A DNA stretch of 64,000 nucleotides, from NCBI RefSeq assembly GCF_024580955.1, contig NZ_JANIKD010000008.1:1-64000 (forward strand), written 5' to 3'. Each line of letters starts with the position of its first letter. The first letter of the stretch is position 1. Under the pieces are notes generated by a model that saw only the letters and a program-made list of their open reading frames with translations, was not told the DNA's origin and did no database searches. Both the position numbers and the translations under genes were made by a program. This document shows, piece after piece, positions 37,027 to 45,302 of this stretch. This stretch comes from Corynebacterium sp. 122RC1 (GTDB lineage Bacteria > Actinomycetota > Actinomycetes > Mycobacteriales > Mycobacteriaceae).

Positions 37027-38022
37027 CTACTTCACCGGCAGTGGCCCTTCAATATAATCCGCCCCTGTGAGCTCTCCTTCATGAAAGCTCAACACCCAAA
37101 TTGAGCCCTTCTTGGCTTTCACCTCGTCAAGCGGCAAGCGCCCGCGGGAGGCGAGCCACGCGATGGCGTCGGGAATGATGAATCCCTGCGCAAACACCAC
37201 CGACGTGCCGCCCTGGTAAATCAACTCCTCGATCTTTCGTTTGGATTGGTTCATGTTGCTGATCCAGCCGTCGTCGCCGAAGGAGTTATCTACCAGCACG
37301 TCAAGGCCCAAAGCTTGAGCTGTAGGTGCGGCGGTGTGTTGGCAGCGCTCGGGTTCCGCAGAGATCAGCCTGTCCGGGGCGTAAGCCTGCAAGAGGGGTG
37401 CAAGGTAGTCCGCTTGCCTGCGGCCCTTCTTGTCCAACGGGCGAAGGTAGTCATTGCCACTCCAATTCTCCCGGTGGTGTGCCCGGCCGTGGCGCACAAA
37501 CAGGATTCGGCAATCAGAGGGCACCGCAAGGCGTTTCTGCGCCTTGTCCAGAATCTGCCGATCCACCTCGTAGCTCAGGTGTTGGCGGGCGGAGGCGAAG
37601 TCGAGCCACACAAGTTCACCAACCTCGTTGTTCGGGTGGAAGTTGCCGGATTGTGCCTTGGCCGTCCAGTAGTAGACCACCTTCGTGCGGTCACCAACCG
37701 GGTAGGTCACCTTGCCCAGCAGTTTGCCCATCACTACGGAGTAACCGGTCTCCTCCAGGATTTCCCGTGCCGCCGTGACCACCAAAGACTCGCCAGGGTC
37801 CACCTTGCCCTTGGGTAGCGACCAATCGTCATAGTGCGGACGGTGAATCACTGCCACTTCCACACCTTCCGGAGTGCTGGGATTTTCCCGCCACACCACT
37901 GCCCCCGCAGCCAGCGTTGAGCGGCGGAACTCTTTGGCGGCGTTGTTCCGAATCACCTGGTAGCGGCCTGTAATGTGCAGCGCAGAGCGTTGATCTTTGT
38001 CTTGTTCGTGCATGTTGGCCAT
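37027..38022 (-). CDS. mutT1: MutT1-type NUDIX hydrolase/phosphatase
   Basis: This is a 331-aa two-domain protein. The N-terminal NUDIX domain (about 35-165) carries GKVDPGESLVVTAAREILEE, a near-canonical Nudix box. The C-terminal domain (about 170-320) is a histidine phosphatase with LFVRHGRAH. Mycobacterial MutT1 has this arrangement and removes 8-oxo-dGTP and Ap4A-type nucleotides. An AGGGAG Shine-Dalgarno supports ATG 38022. It is convergent with leuD and divergent from gpsA. Confidence 0.9.
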   Translation of the reverse strand: MANMHEQDKDQRSALHITGRYQVIRNNAAKEFRRSTLAAGAVVWRENPSTPEGVEVAVIHRPHYDDWSLPKGKVDPGESLVVTAAREILEETGYSVVMGKLLGKVTYPVGDRTKVVYYWTAKAQSGNFHPNNEVGELVWLDFASARQHLSYEVDRQILDKAQKRLAVPSDCRILFVRHGRAHHRENWSGNDYLRPLDKKGRRQADYLAPLLQAYAPDRLISAEPERCQHTAAPTAQALGLDVLVDNSFGDDGWISNMNQSKRKIEELIYQGGTSVVFAQGFIIPDAIAWLASRGRLPLDEVKAKKGSIWVLSFHEGELTGADYIEGPLPVK

Positions 38023-38271
38023 GGTGCTCCCTGTTTTCGATAGTGCAAGCCGAGGGTGGTTCTCCGGCGGAACTCACTGGATGAAACATTACTCCCACGG
38101 CAGCTTTGCCACAGCTCGGCAAATTGACTGTGCCCGCAGACTTTGCACGTACACTAGACATTTAGCAGTGCCTCTGATCACCCCGGCGCAGATCAACTGA
38201 TTCCGGCATCCCGGTGGGAGGCGCAAGTGAAAAGTAGGCGCAAGCGAGTAGCAGGAAAGAAGGCGGTGCGC

Positions 38272-39267
38272 ATGAAGGTTGCGGTAATGGGTGCAGGTTC
38301 GTGGGGAACCACGCTGGCCAAGGTATTCGCGGATGCCGGTTGCCGCACCACGCTGTGGGCCCGGCGTGCAGAAGTGGCCCAGGAAATCAATGAGCAACGC
38401 ACCAACTCCCGCTACCTGGAACAAGTGCAGCTCCCCGAAGCGCTGGAGGCCACCGCTGACGCCGCTGAGGCGCTGGACGGCGCTGAAATTGTGGTGTTGG
38501 GCGTGCCAAGCCAAACCCTTCGGCCAAATCTGAGCGAATGGGCCCCGATGATCTCCAACAATGCCACGTTGGTGTCTTTGGCAAAGGGCGTGGAAAAGGG
38601 CACTTTTAAGCGCATGAGTCAGGTGATCGCGGAGGTTTCCGGCGCCGCCCCTGAGCGGATTGCGGTGCTGTCGGGGCCAAACCTTGCCCGCGAAATCGCG
38701 TTGGAACAGCCTGCGGCAACAGTGATTGCCTGCGAGGACCACAATCGCGCGCAGTTGGTTCAGGCGGCCTTGTCTGCTCCCTATTTCCGCCCGTACACCA
38801 ATACGGACGTCGTTGGCGCGGAAATCGGCGGTGCATGCAAGAATGTGATCGCGTTGGCCTGCGGCATGTCTGTGGGCCGCGGGATGGGGGAGAACACCGT
38901 GGCCATGCTCATCACTCGTGGCCTCGCGGAAATCACGAGGCTCGGTGAAGCCATGGGCGCCGACCCACGCACCTTCGCAGGCTTGGCAGGCCTCGGCGAC
39001 CTCGTTGCCACCTGCACCTCGCCGCTTTCACGCAATCGTAGTTTCGGCGAGCGGCTGGGCAAGGGTGGCACGCTTGACGACGCCCGCGAGGCCACACACG
39101 GCCAGGTTGCAGAGGGAGTGACGAGCTCACAATCCATCCACGAGCTGGCCAAACTGCAAGGTGTTGAAATGCCCATCACCACCGCCGTGTATGCGGTGTG
39201 CCACAAGGGAGTAGACGTTGGTGATACCGTGGCAGCCCTCATGGGGAGGTCTAAAAAACCTGAATGA
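38272..39267 (+). CDS. gpsA: Glycerol-3-phosphate dehydrogenase [NAD(P)+]
   Basis: This 331-aa cytosolic enzyme reduces DHAP to sn-glycerol 3-phosphate for phospholipid synthesis. The N-terminal [10 protein letters not shown] motif binds NAD(P), GPNLAREIA lies mid-protein, and the catalytic region includes [10 protein letters not shown] and [12 protein letters not shown] with the C-terminal GVTSS. The ATG at 38272 follows GGAAAGAAGG; GTG 38227 is less likely. It makes the product that the glp locus consumes. ddl follows. Confidence 0.95.
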   Translation: MKVAVMGAGSWGTTLAKVFADAGCRTTLWARRAEVAQEINEQRTNSRYLEQVQLPEALEATADAAEALDGAEIVVLGVPSQTLRPNLSEWAPMISNNATLVSLAKGVEKGTFKRMSQVIAEVSGAAPERIAVLSGPNLAREIALEQPAATVIACEDHNRAQLVQAALSAPYFRPYTNTDVVGAEIGGACKNVIALACGMSVGRGMGENTVAMLITRGLAEITRLGEAMGADPRTFAGLAGLGDLVATCTSPLSRNRSFGERLGKGGTLDDAREATHGQVAEGVTSSQSIHELAKLQGVEMPITTAVYAVCHKGVDVGDTVAALMGRSKKPE

Positions 39268-39329
39268 TCGCCGTTGTGAGCGTGTGCCCGCCGCGGTTGC
39301 AAGGCGTGGAAAGGGTAGAGTGAGTGCTC

Positions 39330-40469
39330 GTGAGTGACATCAATCAAGCATCCACCAACTCGGCAACTGATCTGGCAGTTGATTCAGCACTTGGACACGA
39401 GGCACCTGGGAAGATCAAGGTGGCCATCGTGTACGGCGGGCGCAGCTCTGAACACGAGGTTTCTTGCGTCTCCGCAGGGGCTATCCTGAGCCACTTGGAC
39501 CCGGAGCGTTTTGAGTGTGTGCCAGTGGGTATCACCAAGGACGGCGTTTGGACGGTAGGGGAATTTGACCCCGAAAAACTGCGCACCGTAGACCGCGTGA
39601 TGCCCCAGGTGGAGCTGGTCCGCGAAGTTACGCTATCCCTCAACCCAAATAGGGCCGGTGAGTTCCGCTTTACCGACGGCGAACTCTACGCCAAGGTGGA
39701 CGTGATCTTCCCGGTGCTCCACGGCCCCTACGGTGAAGACGGCACCGTACAAGGTCTCTTTGAACTTTCCGGCGTGCCGTATGTTGGCACCGGCGTATTG
39801 AGCTCCGCATGTGGCATGGACAAAGAGTTCACCAAGAAGCTCCTCGCCGCTGAGGGCCTTCCAGTGGGTAAAGAAGTGATTCTACGTGGCAACCAAGAAC
39901 TCACGCAGGCGGACAAAGACCTGCTTGGACTGCCCGTGTACGTCAAGCCAGCCCGCGGTGGATCCTCCATTGGTATCTCTCGAGTGACCTCTTGGGAGGA
40001 ACTGCCTGCGGCAATGGCGTATGCGCGCGAGTATGACCACAAGGTGATTGTGGAATCGGAAATTGTCGGTGAAGAAGTTGAGTGTGGTGTGCTGGAGAAA
40101 GCCGACGGCACTATCGTGTCCTCTGTGCTCGCCCAGCTTGCCGATACCCACGGCGGAGCTGAGGGTTTCTACGGCTTTGACACGAAGTACCTGGACAGCG
40201 TGGTCACCGCGCATATCCCGGCACCGCTCGATGCGGAAACCACCAAGCAGGTGCAACTGCTCGCTGCGGATGCTTTCCGTGCGCTGAATTGCCATGGCCT
40301 GGCGCGCGTGGATTTCTTTGTCACCGCCAACGGCCCAGTGCTCAATGAGGTGAACACCATGCCAGGGTTTACTCCCATCTCCATGTACCCCAAGGTGATG
40401 GAGGCCTCCGGCATTGCGTATGCGGACCTGCTAGCCATTCTGATCGAGCGCGAGCTTCCGGCGCGCTAA
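39330..40469 (+). CDS. ddl: D-alanine--D-alanine ligase
   Basis: This 379-aa ATP-grasp ligase makes the D-Ala-D-Ala dipeptide for peptidoglycan. It shows GGRSSEHEVSCVSA at the N-terminus, VLHGPYGEDGTVQGLFE, VKPARGGSSIGISRV and the C-terminal LNEVNTMPGFTPISMYP. The long form with insertion fits the mycobacterial Ddl type. The GTG at 39330 lies 8 nt after TAGAGT, suggesting a leaderless transcript; GTG 39324 is the alternative. Gene order gpsA-ddl-DUF3515-thiL follows other Mycobacteriales. Confidence 0.95.
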   Translation: MSDINQASTNSATDLAVDSALGHEAPGKIKVAIVYGGRSSEHEVSCVSAGAILSHLDPERFECVPVGITKDGVWTVGEFDPEKLRTVDRVMPQVELVREVTLSLNPNRAGEFRFTDGELYAKVDVIFPVLHGPYGEDGTVQGLFELSGVPYVGTGVLSSACGMDKEFTKKLLAAEGLPVGKEVILRGNQELTQADKDLLGLPVYVKPARGGSSIGISRVTSWEELPAAMAYAREYDHKVIVESEIVGEEVECGVLEKADGTIVSSVLAQLADTHGGAEGFYGFDTKYLDSVVTAHIPAPLDAETTKQVQLLAADAFRALNCHGLARVDFFVTANGPVLNEVNTMPGFTPISMYPKVMEASGIAYADLLAILIERELPAR

Positions 40470-40523
40470 ATTCTGCATCTAGCCTGAACGGAATTGCTTG
40501 AGGGTGTTGCTTGTGGTGCGGGC

Positions 40524-41570
40524 TTAGAGCTCGCCTTCTTGCGGTGAGGAGTGCTCAACCAACGCCTCGCCCGCCGGAACAAGCACGGAATCCACTGCAG
40601 CCTGTGGGGTGCTGACGGCCAGGATGATGTCACGCCCAAGGCCGTACCAAACCGAGGCGGTGGTGCCGTTTCCTAGGGTGGTGTCTTCAAACCAGGCGAT
40701 CTCATTGATCTGCTGCAACTGTGCGCCGGCCTCGTAGGACTGGGGGAAGTCAACCGCGCAGCGAATCACCACAGCCTCATGGCCAGGTGCCACCCACGCC
40801 CGGGAGTAGCCTTCCAAAGCCTGGGCTTTGGGGCCATTTTCAACCGCGTCGATCGCGTCAATCGCGGTGTAGGTGGGACCGGTGCCAAAGGTTTCAGGCA
40901 GAGAGGCCAAAAGGTCCTCGCAGCGTTGCGCTAAGTCAGCACCTTCTGAGCCACCGGATGTTCCACCGGCCTCGATTGCGGTTGTGAGCTGCGCGAGCGG
41001 GGTCGGATTGAACGCCGCTTGACGGACTTCCAGCGAGTCCATGGCTGCGCTGAGTTCGCCTGTGGGCGCGGTGTGTGGGGCGCTGGCGTCGTCGGCAGTG
41101 ATTGCCACAACCGGCCAACGGTTCACTGAGTACCAAGTGCGCATCGTGGATTGCGGGGTGGTGTCCGCGACCTCGAGCCAGTGTGTGCCGGACTGTTCGG
41201 AAATCAGCGACAGCGCGTTGTACTGCAAAGGCAAATCCACGCCACAGCGCAAGGTGATGCGGGTTTGGGAATCCTGCTGCCACGCGGCGGCGCCGTTGGG
41301 TGCGGGCTCAACCAGCTCGGCGCGGTCAAGGCCTAGGAGTTCCTCGGGGAGGGTGGCTACGAAGTCTGCGCACTCTGCGGAGTTGGCATCGGGGGTGTCC
41401 AGCACGCTCATTGCCACGGGCTGGTTCGCCGCTTTCTCATACACCATTTTGGCCCCCACCAGCACAGCCACAACCAGGGCTAATGCGAGGAAGAGAGCGA
41501 GGAGCATCGGCCAGTTGCCGCGCCAAAATTGTTGTTTGGAGGTGGGAGTGGACTGGCTGGGCGAACTCAT
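40524..41570 (-). CDS. Membrane-anchored protein with two DUF3515-like repeats
   Basis: This 348-aa protein has a short cytoplasmic N-terminus, one membrane segment (about 20-45) and an extracytoplasmic part. That part contains two copies of one pattern: a C...LPE start, then a CGVDLP or CAVDFP...Y motif, then an HWLE/WFED strand followed by a TxxTWY/SVWYG strand. The copies span about 60-180 and 210-335. DUF3515 is usually a single domain of about 150 aa and sits between ddl and thiL in mycobacteria, so the internal duplication is notable. TAGAAT lies 8 nt before the ATG at 41570; the frame extends to a TTG at 41579. The function is unknown. Confidence 0.75.
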   Translation of the reverse strand: MSSPSQSTPTSKQQFWRGNWPMLLALFLALALVVAVLVGAKMVYEKAANQPVAMSVLDTPDANSAECADFVATLPEELLGLDRAELVEPAPNGAAAWQQDSQTRITLRCGVDLPLQYNALSLISEQSGTHWLEVADTTPQSTMRTWYSVNRWPVVAITADDASAPHTAPTGELSAAMDSLEVRQAAFNPTPLAQLTTAIEAGGTSGGSEGADLAQRCEDLLASLPETFGTGPTYTAIDAIDAVENGPKAQALEGYSRAWVAPGHEAVVIRCAVDFPQSYEAGAQLQQINEIAWFEDTTLGNGTTASVWYGLGRDIILAVSTPQAAVDSVLVPAGEALVEHSSPQEGEL

Positions 41571-41601
41571 AGGGAACAATTCTACAACGCTGCCCTAGGA
41601 G

Positions 41602-41668
41602 GCCCAGCTCCCAGCCCCAAGGCCCGAGAGCCCCGAGAGCCCGAGACCCGAGGACCGAGCCTCGAAAC
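41602..41668 (+). repeat. Degenerate short-repeat array
   Basis: Repeated CCCAGC/CCCGAG-like units of about 6-8 bp fill the gap upstream of thiL, shared with the promoter side of the DUF3515 gene. It is similar in style to the array between leuC and leuD. Confidence 0.6.
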
Positions 41669-41775
41669 TACTCACTTTCATCCCTTGAAGCCCCCGCGAA
41701 CCGCGAACCGCGTGCCGCCGTACATCCGCCTTTGCTCTGCGGGCTATTGTTGGTGCGAAGGATGAGGAGCCGAAA

Positions 41776-42780
41776 TTGAAACGGATTAACCCCACACTCG
41801 CGGAGGTAGGCGAGCGGAAAGCGATTAACACCATCATCGCGCACGCTCCGAGCAGCCGAAATGGCGACGATGCCGCCGTGCTCAGCCACGCCGCCCCAAA
41901 TTCGCGCACCGTAGTGACTACGGACATGCTGGTGGAGAACCGCCACTTCACGCTGGACTGGTCCACCCCCGCGGAAATTGGGCGCAAAGCCATCACCCAG
42001 AACTTTGCAGACATCGAGGCGATGGGCGCCAGGCCTGTGGCTGCGCTCCTGGCCATCTCCGCGCCGAGCTACACTCGGCTCGAATTCATCTCCGAGCTGG
42101 CGCGAGGTATCTCGCAGCGGGTGAAGGACTACCACGCGGAACTCGTGGGCGGGGACATCACTGACGGTGAACAAATCGTCCTTTCTGTCACCGCAATCGG
42201 CCAGCTTGGAGGTTCCATTCCGGCACTGACGCTGGACGCCGCCAAGCCGGGGCACATCATCATCGCTTCAGGCGAGATCGGTGCATCTGCGGCGGGGCTT
42301 GCGCTACTCCGCAGGTTTGGCAGGGAAGAGATGCCCACGGAGTTCTTGCCGTTGCTTCGCTCGCACTGCCAGGCACACGTTCCGCCAGGGCGCGGATTCG
42401 TGGCTCGTTCTGCCGGTGTGTCAGCCATGACCGACAACTCAGATGGCCTCGTTGCAGACCTTGGTACCATGGCCCGCCGCTCCGGGGTGATCATGGACCT
42501 GCAGGCAACTGCGCTGGAACCTAGCCCTCTCATGCGCCTCGCCGGCAAGGTACTCGACCAAGATCCGTGGCAATGGGTACTTTCCGGCGGCGAGGACCAC
42601 ACGCTACTGGGAACCACCGCGCATGCCGCACCCACGGGGTTCCGCCAGATCGGGGTGGTGCGCAAAGCGCAGCACCATCAGCATCACCAACAGCATGTGC
42701 TTCTTGACGGCACCTGCGTTGATCAATTCGAGGGATGGAATTCATTTCCCGGGGTTCGTACGGAAGCGAAAGCAGAGTGA
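41776..42780 (+). CDS. thiL: Thiamine-monophosphate kinase
   Basis: This 334-aa PurM/SelD-like kinase phosphorylates TMP to thiamine diphosphate, the cofactor needed by IlvB. Motifs are the N-terminal NGDDAAVL, VTTDMLVENRHF, NFADIEAMGA (metal and phosphate sites), GGDITDGEQIVLSVTA and SDGLVADL. It uses a TTG start supported by GAGGAG 6-11 nt upstream. ung begins 6 nt after its stop and is co-transcribed. A His/Gln-rich KAQHHQHHQQHV stretch near the C-terminus is unusual. Confidence 0.92.
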   Translation: MKRINPTLAEVGERKAINTIIAHAPSSRNGDDAAVLSHAAPNSRTVVTTDMLVENRHFTLDWSTPAEIGRKAITQNFADIEAMGARPVAALLAISAPSYTRLEFISELARGISQRVKDYHAELVGGDITDGEQIVLSVTAIGQLGGSIPALTLDAAKPGHIIIASGEIGASAAGLALLRRFGREEMPTEFLPLLRSHCQAHVPPGRGFVARSAGVSAMTDNSDGLVADLGTMARRSGVIMDLQATALEPSPLMRLAGKVLDQDPWQWVLSGGEDHTLLGTTAHAAPTGFRQIGVVRKAQHHQHHQQHVLLDGTCVDQFEGWNSFPGVRTEAKAE

Positions 42781-42785
42781 GCTCC

Positions 42786-43517
42786 ATGACCACGGAAAAT
42801 ACCCCTGATCTGCCACAGACCGAACTGCCTCAGTGGGCGCGTCCCAACGGAGCTGCTGGGGCCGATGAGACCGCTGGGCTCGTTCACCCAAGCTGGCTGC
42901 CGCTTCTCCAAAGCCAAGCGGCCACGCTCTGGGAGATAGACGCGATCCTGCACAAGCAACCGGTCTTCCTACCCCAGCCTCAGAATTTGCTGGCGGCCTT
43001 GAGCATCCCGTTTCACGCCGTCAAGGTAGTAATCCTTGGCCAGGACCCGTATCCCACGCCGGGGCACGCAATCGGGTTGAGTTTTGCCGTTGCCCCAGAA
43101 GTGGCCCCCTTGCCGCGCAGCTTGAACAACATTTTCCAAGAACTCGTACACGATCAAGGGGTGCCCAAGCCGGCAAATGGTGATCTTCGCCCGTGGCTTG
43201 CACAGGGCGTCATGCTGCTCAATAGAGTCCTCTCGGTCGCCCCTGGTGCCGCTGGCTCACACAGGGGAATTGGCTGGGAGGCTTTCACTGCGGCGATCAT
43301 TACCGCTCTCGCAGAACGGCAAGCCCCTTTGGTGGGAGTGCTCTGGGGCAATGACGCCAAAGCAACAGCCCCGCTATTCGGCGCGCATCCGACAGTGCAA
43401 AGTGCGCACCCTTCGCCTCTGTCTGCCCGCCGCGGCTTCTTTGGTTCTGCGCCGTTTAGTCAGGTAAACAAGCATCTTGTGGCCGCGGGCGCACAACCTG
43501 TGGACTGGCGCTTGTAG
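42786..43517 (+). CDS. ung: Uracil-DNA glycosylase (family 1)
   Basis: This 243-aa DNA-repair enzyme excises uracil. The catalytic loop is GQDPYPTPGHAIGLSF, with the usual His of GQDPYH replaced by Pro, as I recall from some actinobacterial Ung proteins. The Asp is kept. The leucine-loop motif HPSPLSARRGFFG is normal. The ATG at 42786 is preferred, with a weak AGAGTGAG upstream; an in-frame GTG at 42777 would overlap the thiL stop. Confidence 0.93.
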   Translation: MTTENTPDLPQTELPQWARPNGAAGADETAGLVHPSWLPLLQSQAATLWEIDAILHKQPVFLPQPQNLLAALSIPFHAVKVVILGQDPYPTPGHAIGLSFAVAPEVAPLPRSLNNIFQELVHDQGVPKPANGDLRPWLAQGVMLLNRVLSVAPGAAGSHRGIGWEAFTAAIITALAERQAPLVGVLWGNDAKATAPLFGAHPTVQSAHPSPLSARRGFFGSAPFSQVNKHLVAAGAQPVDWRL

Positions 43518-43527
43518 GATATTTTGC

Positions 43528-45294
43528 ATGACAACTCCGCCTTCGCATGCACTCGACGGCCACGGGCTTTATCAGTGGGCCCACGCCGCTGCCGATGCAT
43601 TGGAGGCGCATCGCAGGCAGATCAACGCACTCAACGTGTTCCCCGTTCCGGATTCAGACACCGGCTCAAACATGGCTTTCACCATGCGCGCGGCGGTGGA
43701 CCAGGCAGCTTACTTTGCTCAAGCAGATGGGGATTCCGCTGGGCGCGCTCAGTGGGATGTGTTGGAAATAGCCGCAGCCTTGGCAAAGGGAGCGGTCAAG
43801 GGCGCGCGCGGAAACTCCGGAGTAGTGCTCAGCCAGGTGCTTCGCGGTGTGGCGCAGGCGTGCGAACGCGGCCCGCTGGACGCACCCGGGTTCCAGGAGG
43901 CACTGCGCCAGGGATTGCGTTTCGTGGAGGGGGCAATCGCCGCACCCGTGGAGGGCACGATCATCACGGTGCTGCGTGAGGTAGCGCAGGTAGGGGAGCG
44001 TACCGACGCCCACCCGTTTGCCGACCTGCCAACACTCCTTCATTCAGCCACATCCGTTGCACTCACCGCTCTTAAGGAAACCCCCAGCCAACTGCCCGAA
44101 CTCCGAGAGGCCGGAGTGGTGGATGCTGGCGGAGCAGGTTTGGTACTGGTGTTGGATGTGCTGAGCCAGCAACTGGGGAACCCGGCTATTGACCTTTCGG
44201 AGGTGTTTGGCCAGGCCAAATCCGCTCCATCACCCGAAACACCGACGCGGCACAGCACCCAGCCCGCATTAGCCTGTAGCCACGGTGAAGGGTCCCTCGA
44301 TTCCGATTCCGATTCCGGTTCCGGCTACCTGGAGGTGATGTTCTACGCCGCTGAGGTGGACCGCACCCAGCTTGCTGAAGCATTGGAACCTTTGGGCGAT
44401 TCCCTCGTTATTGCCCCAGCCAGTGATTCCGAGTGCACCGTCCACATCCACACCGAGCGCGCTGCGGAGGTAATCACCGCTGCATACGCTTTGGCTACGG
44501 TGAGTGACCTGCGCATCGAAGTGCTTCCTACCGCGGCCCAAAGGCATGGGGAAGCTGGGGCACCTGGGCGCGTCGTTGTTGTGCTCAGCCCTGCTGGGGA
44601 ACTCGCGGACCTCTTTGCCCAGGCTGGGGCCCTTGTTGTGGAGGCAGAGGCGGGGAAAGGCCGTGACCGGGACCGCCAGGATGTTGTGCGCCAGGAATTG
44701 GTAGGGGAGATCGCGGCGACCATCCAGCACAGTCAGGCCAAGGAGGTGCTTCTGCTGCCAAATGGCCTGCTCACCAAGCTGGAGCTGGCGGCGGTGGTTC
44801 GTGCGAGCCGTGGATTCCAGCAGAACATCAACATTGTGCTTTCGGGAGCTGTGGTGCGAGGACTCGCAGCCCTTGCGGTGCACGATCCGACGCTGCCGCT
44901 GGCCGTGGATTCCTATGACATGTCTGAAGCTGTGGCTGGAATGCGGATTTGTGAGTTCACTAGGGCGGAAAAAGCGCGGCTCACCCCAGCCGGTGCGTGC
45001 GCGAAGCATGACGTCCTGGCTACTTCCGGGACCAATGTGCTGGGCGTATTCGATGACCTCCCAACCGCCATCCGTGAGACCACCAAGAACATGTTTGCCC
45101 AAGGCGGGGAGCGCCTTACCGTGTTGATTCACGCTACCGCGGCCCAGCAAGAGCGGGACGCGGGCACCCGTGCAATGCTGAACGGGGACGCGCTGCAGCA
45201 CGCGCTTGAACAGGACCTTGCAAAGTACGGCGCGGAGGTCGCTGTGTACCCTGCGCACAACATGGCAAACCTGGCAGAGATTGGCGTGGAGTAG
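43528..45294 (+). CDS. DAK2-domain fatty-acid-kinase-like protein (FakA/YloV family)
   Basis: This is a 588-aa protein. The N-terminal DAK2/DhaL domain has NALNVFPVPDSDTGSN, whose aspartates bind Mg-ATP, plus GARGNSGVVLSQ and DAGGAG. The C-terminal two-thirds match the FakA middle and C-terminal domains. Firmicute FakA phosphorylates fatty acids bound by FakB; no FakB is adjacent. A DSDSDSGSG linker (about 257-266, encoded by a 6-bp repeat at 44295-44324) separates the domains. TAGGAT 7 nt before the ATG gives it its own likely leaderless promoter inside the thiL-ung-recG cluster. recG follows after 8 bp. Confidence 0.85.
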   Translation: MTTPPSHALDGHGLYQWAHAAADALEAHRRQINALNVFPVPDSDTGSNMAFTMRAAVDQAAYFAQADGDSAGRAQWDVLEIAAALAKGAVKGARGNSGVVLSQVLRGVAQACERGPLDAPGFQEALRQGLRFVEGAIAAPVEGTIITVLREVAQVGERTDAHPFADLPTLLHSATSVALTALKETPSQLPELREAGVVDAGGAGLVLVLDVLSQQLGNPAIDLSEVFGQAKSAPSPETPTRHSTQPALACSHGEGSLDSDSDSGSGYLEVMFYAAEVDRTQLAEALEPLGDSLVIAPASDSECTVHIHTERAAEVITAAYALATVSDLRIEVLPTAAQRHGEAGAPGRVVVVLSPAGELADLFAQAGALVVEAEAGKGRDRDRQDVVRQELVGEIAATIQHSQAKEVLLLPNGLLTKLELAAVVRASRGFQQNINIVLSGAVVRGLAALAVHDPTLPLAVDSYDMSEAVAGMRICEFTRAEKARLTPAGACAKHDVLATSGTNVLGVFDDLPTAIRETTKNMFAQGGERLTVLIHATAAQQERDAGTRAMLNGDALQHALEQDLAKYGAEVAVYPAHNMANLAEIGVE

Positions 45295-45302
45295 CTTTTA
45301 CC

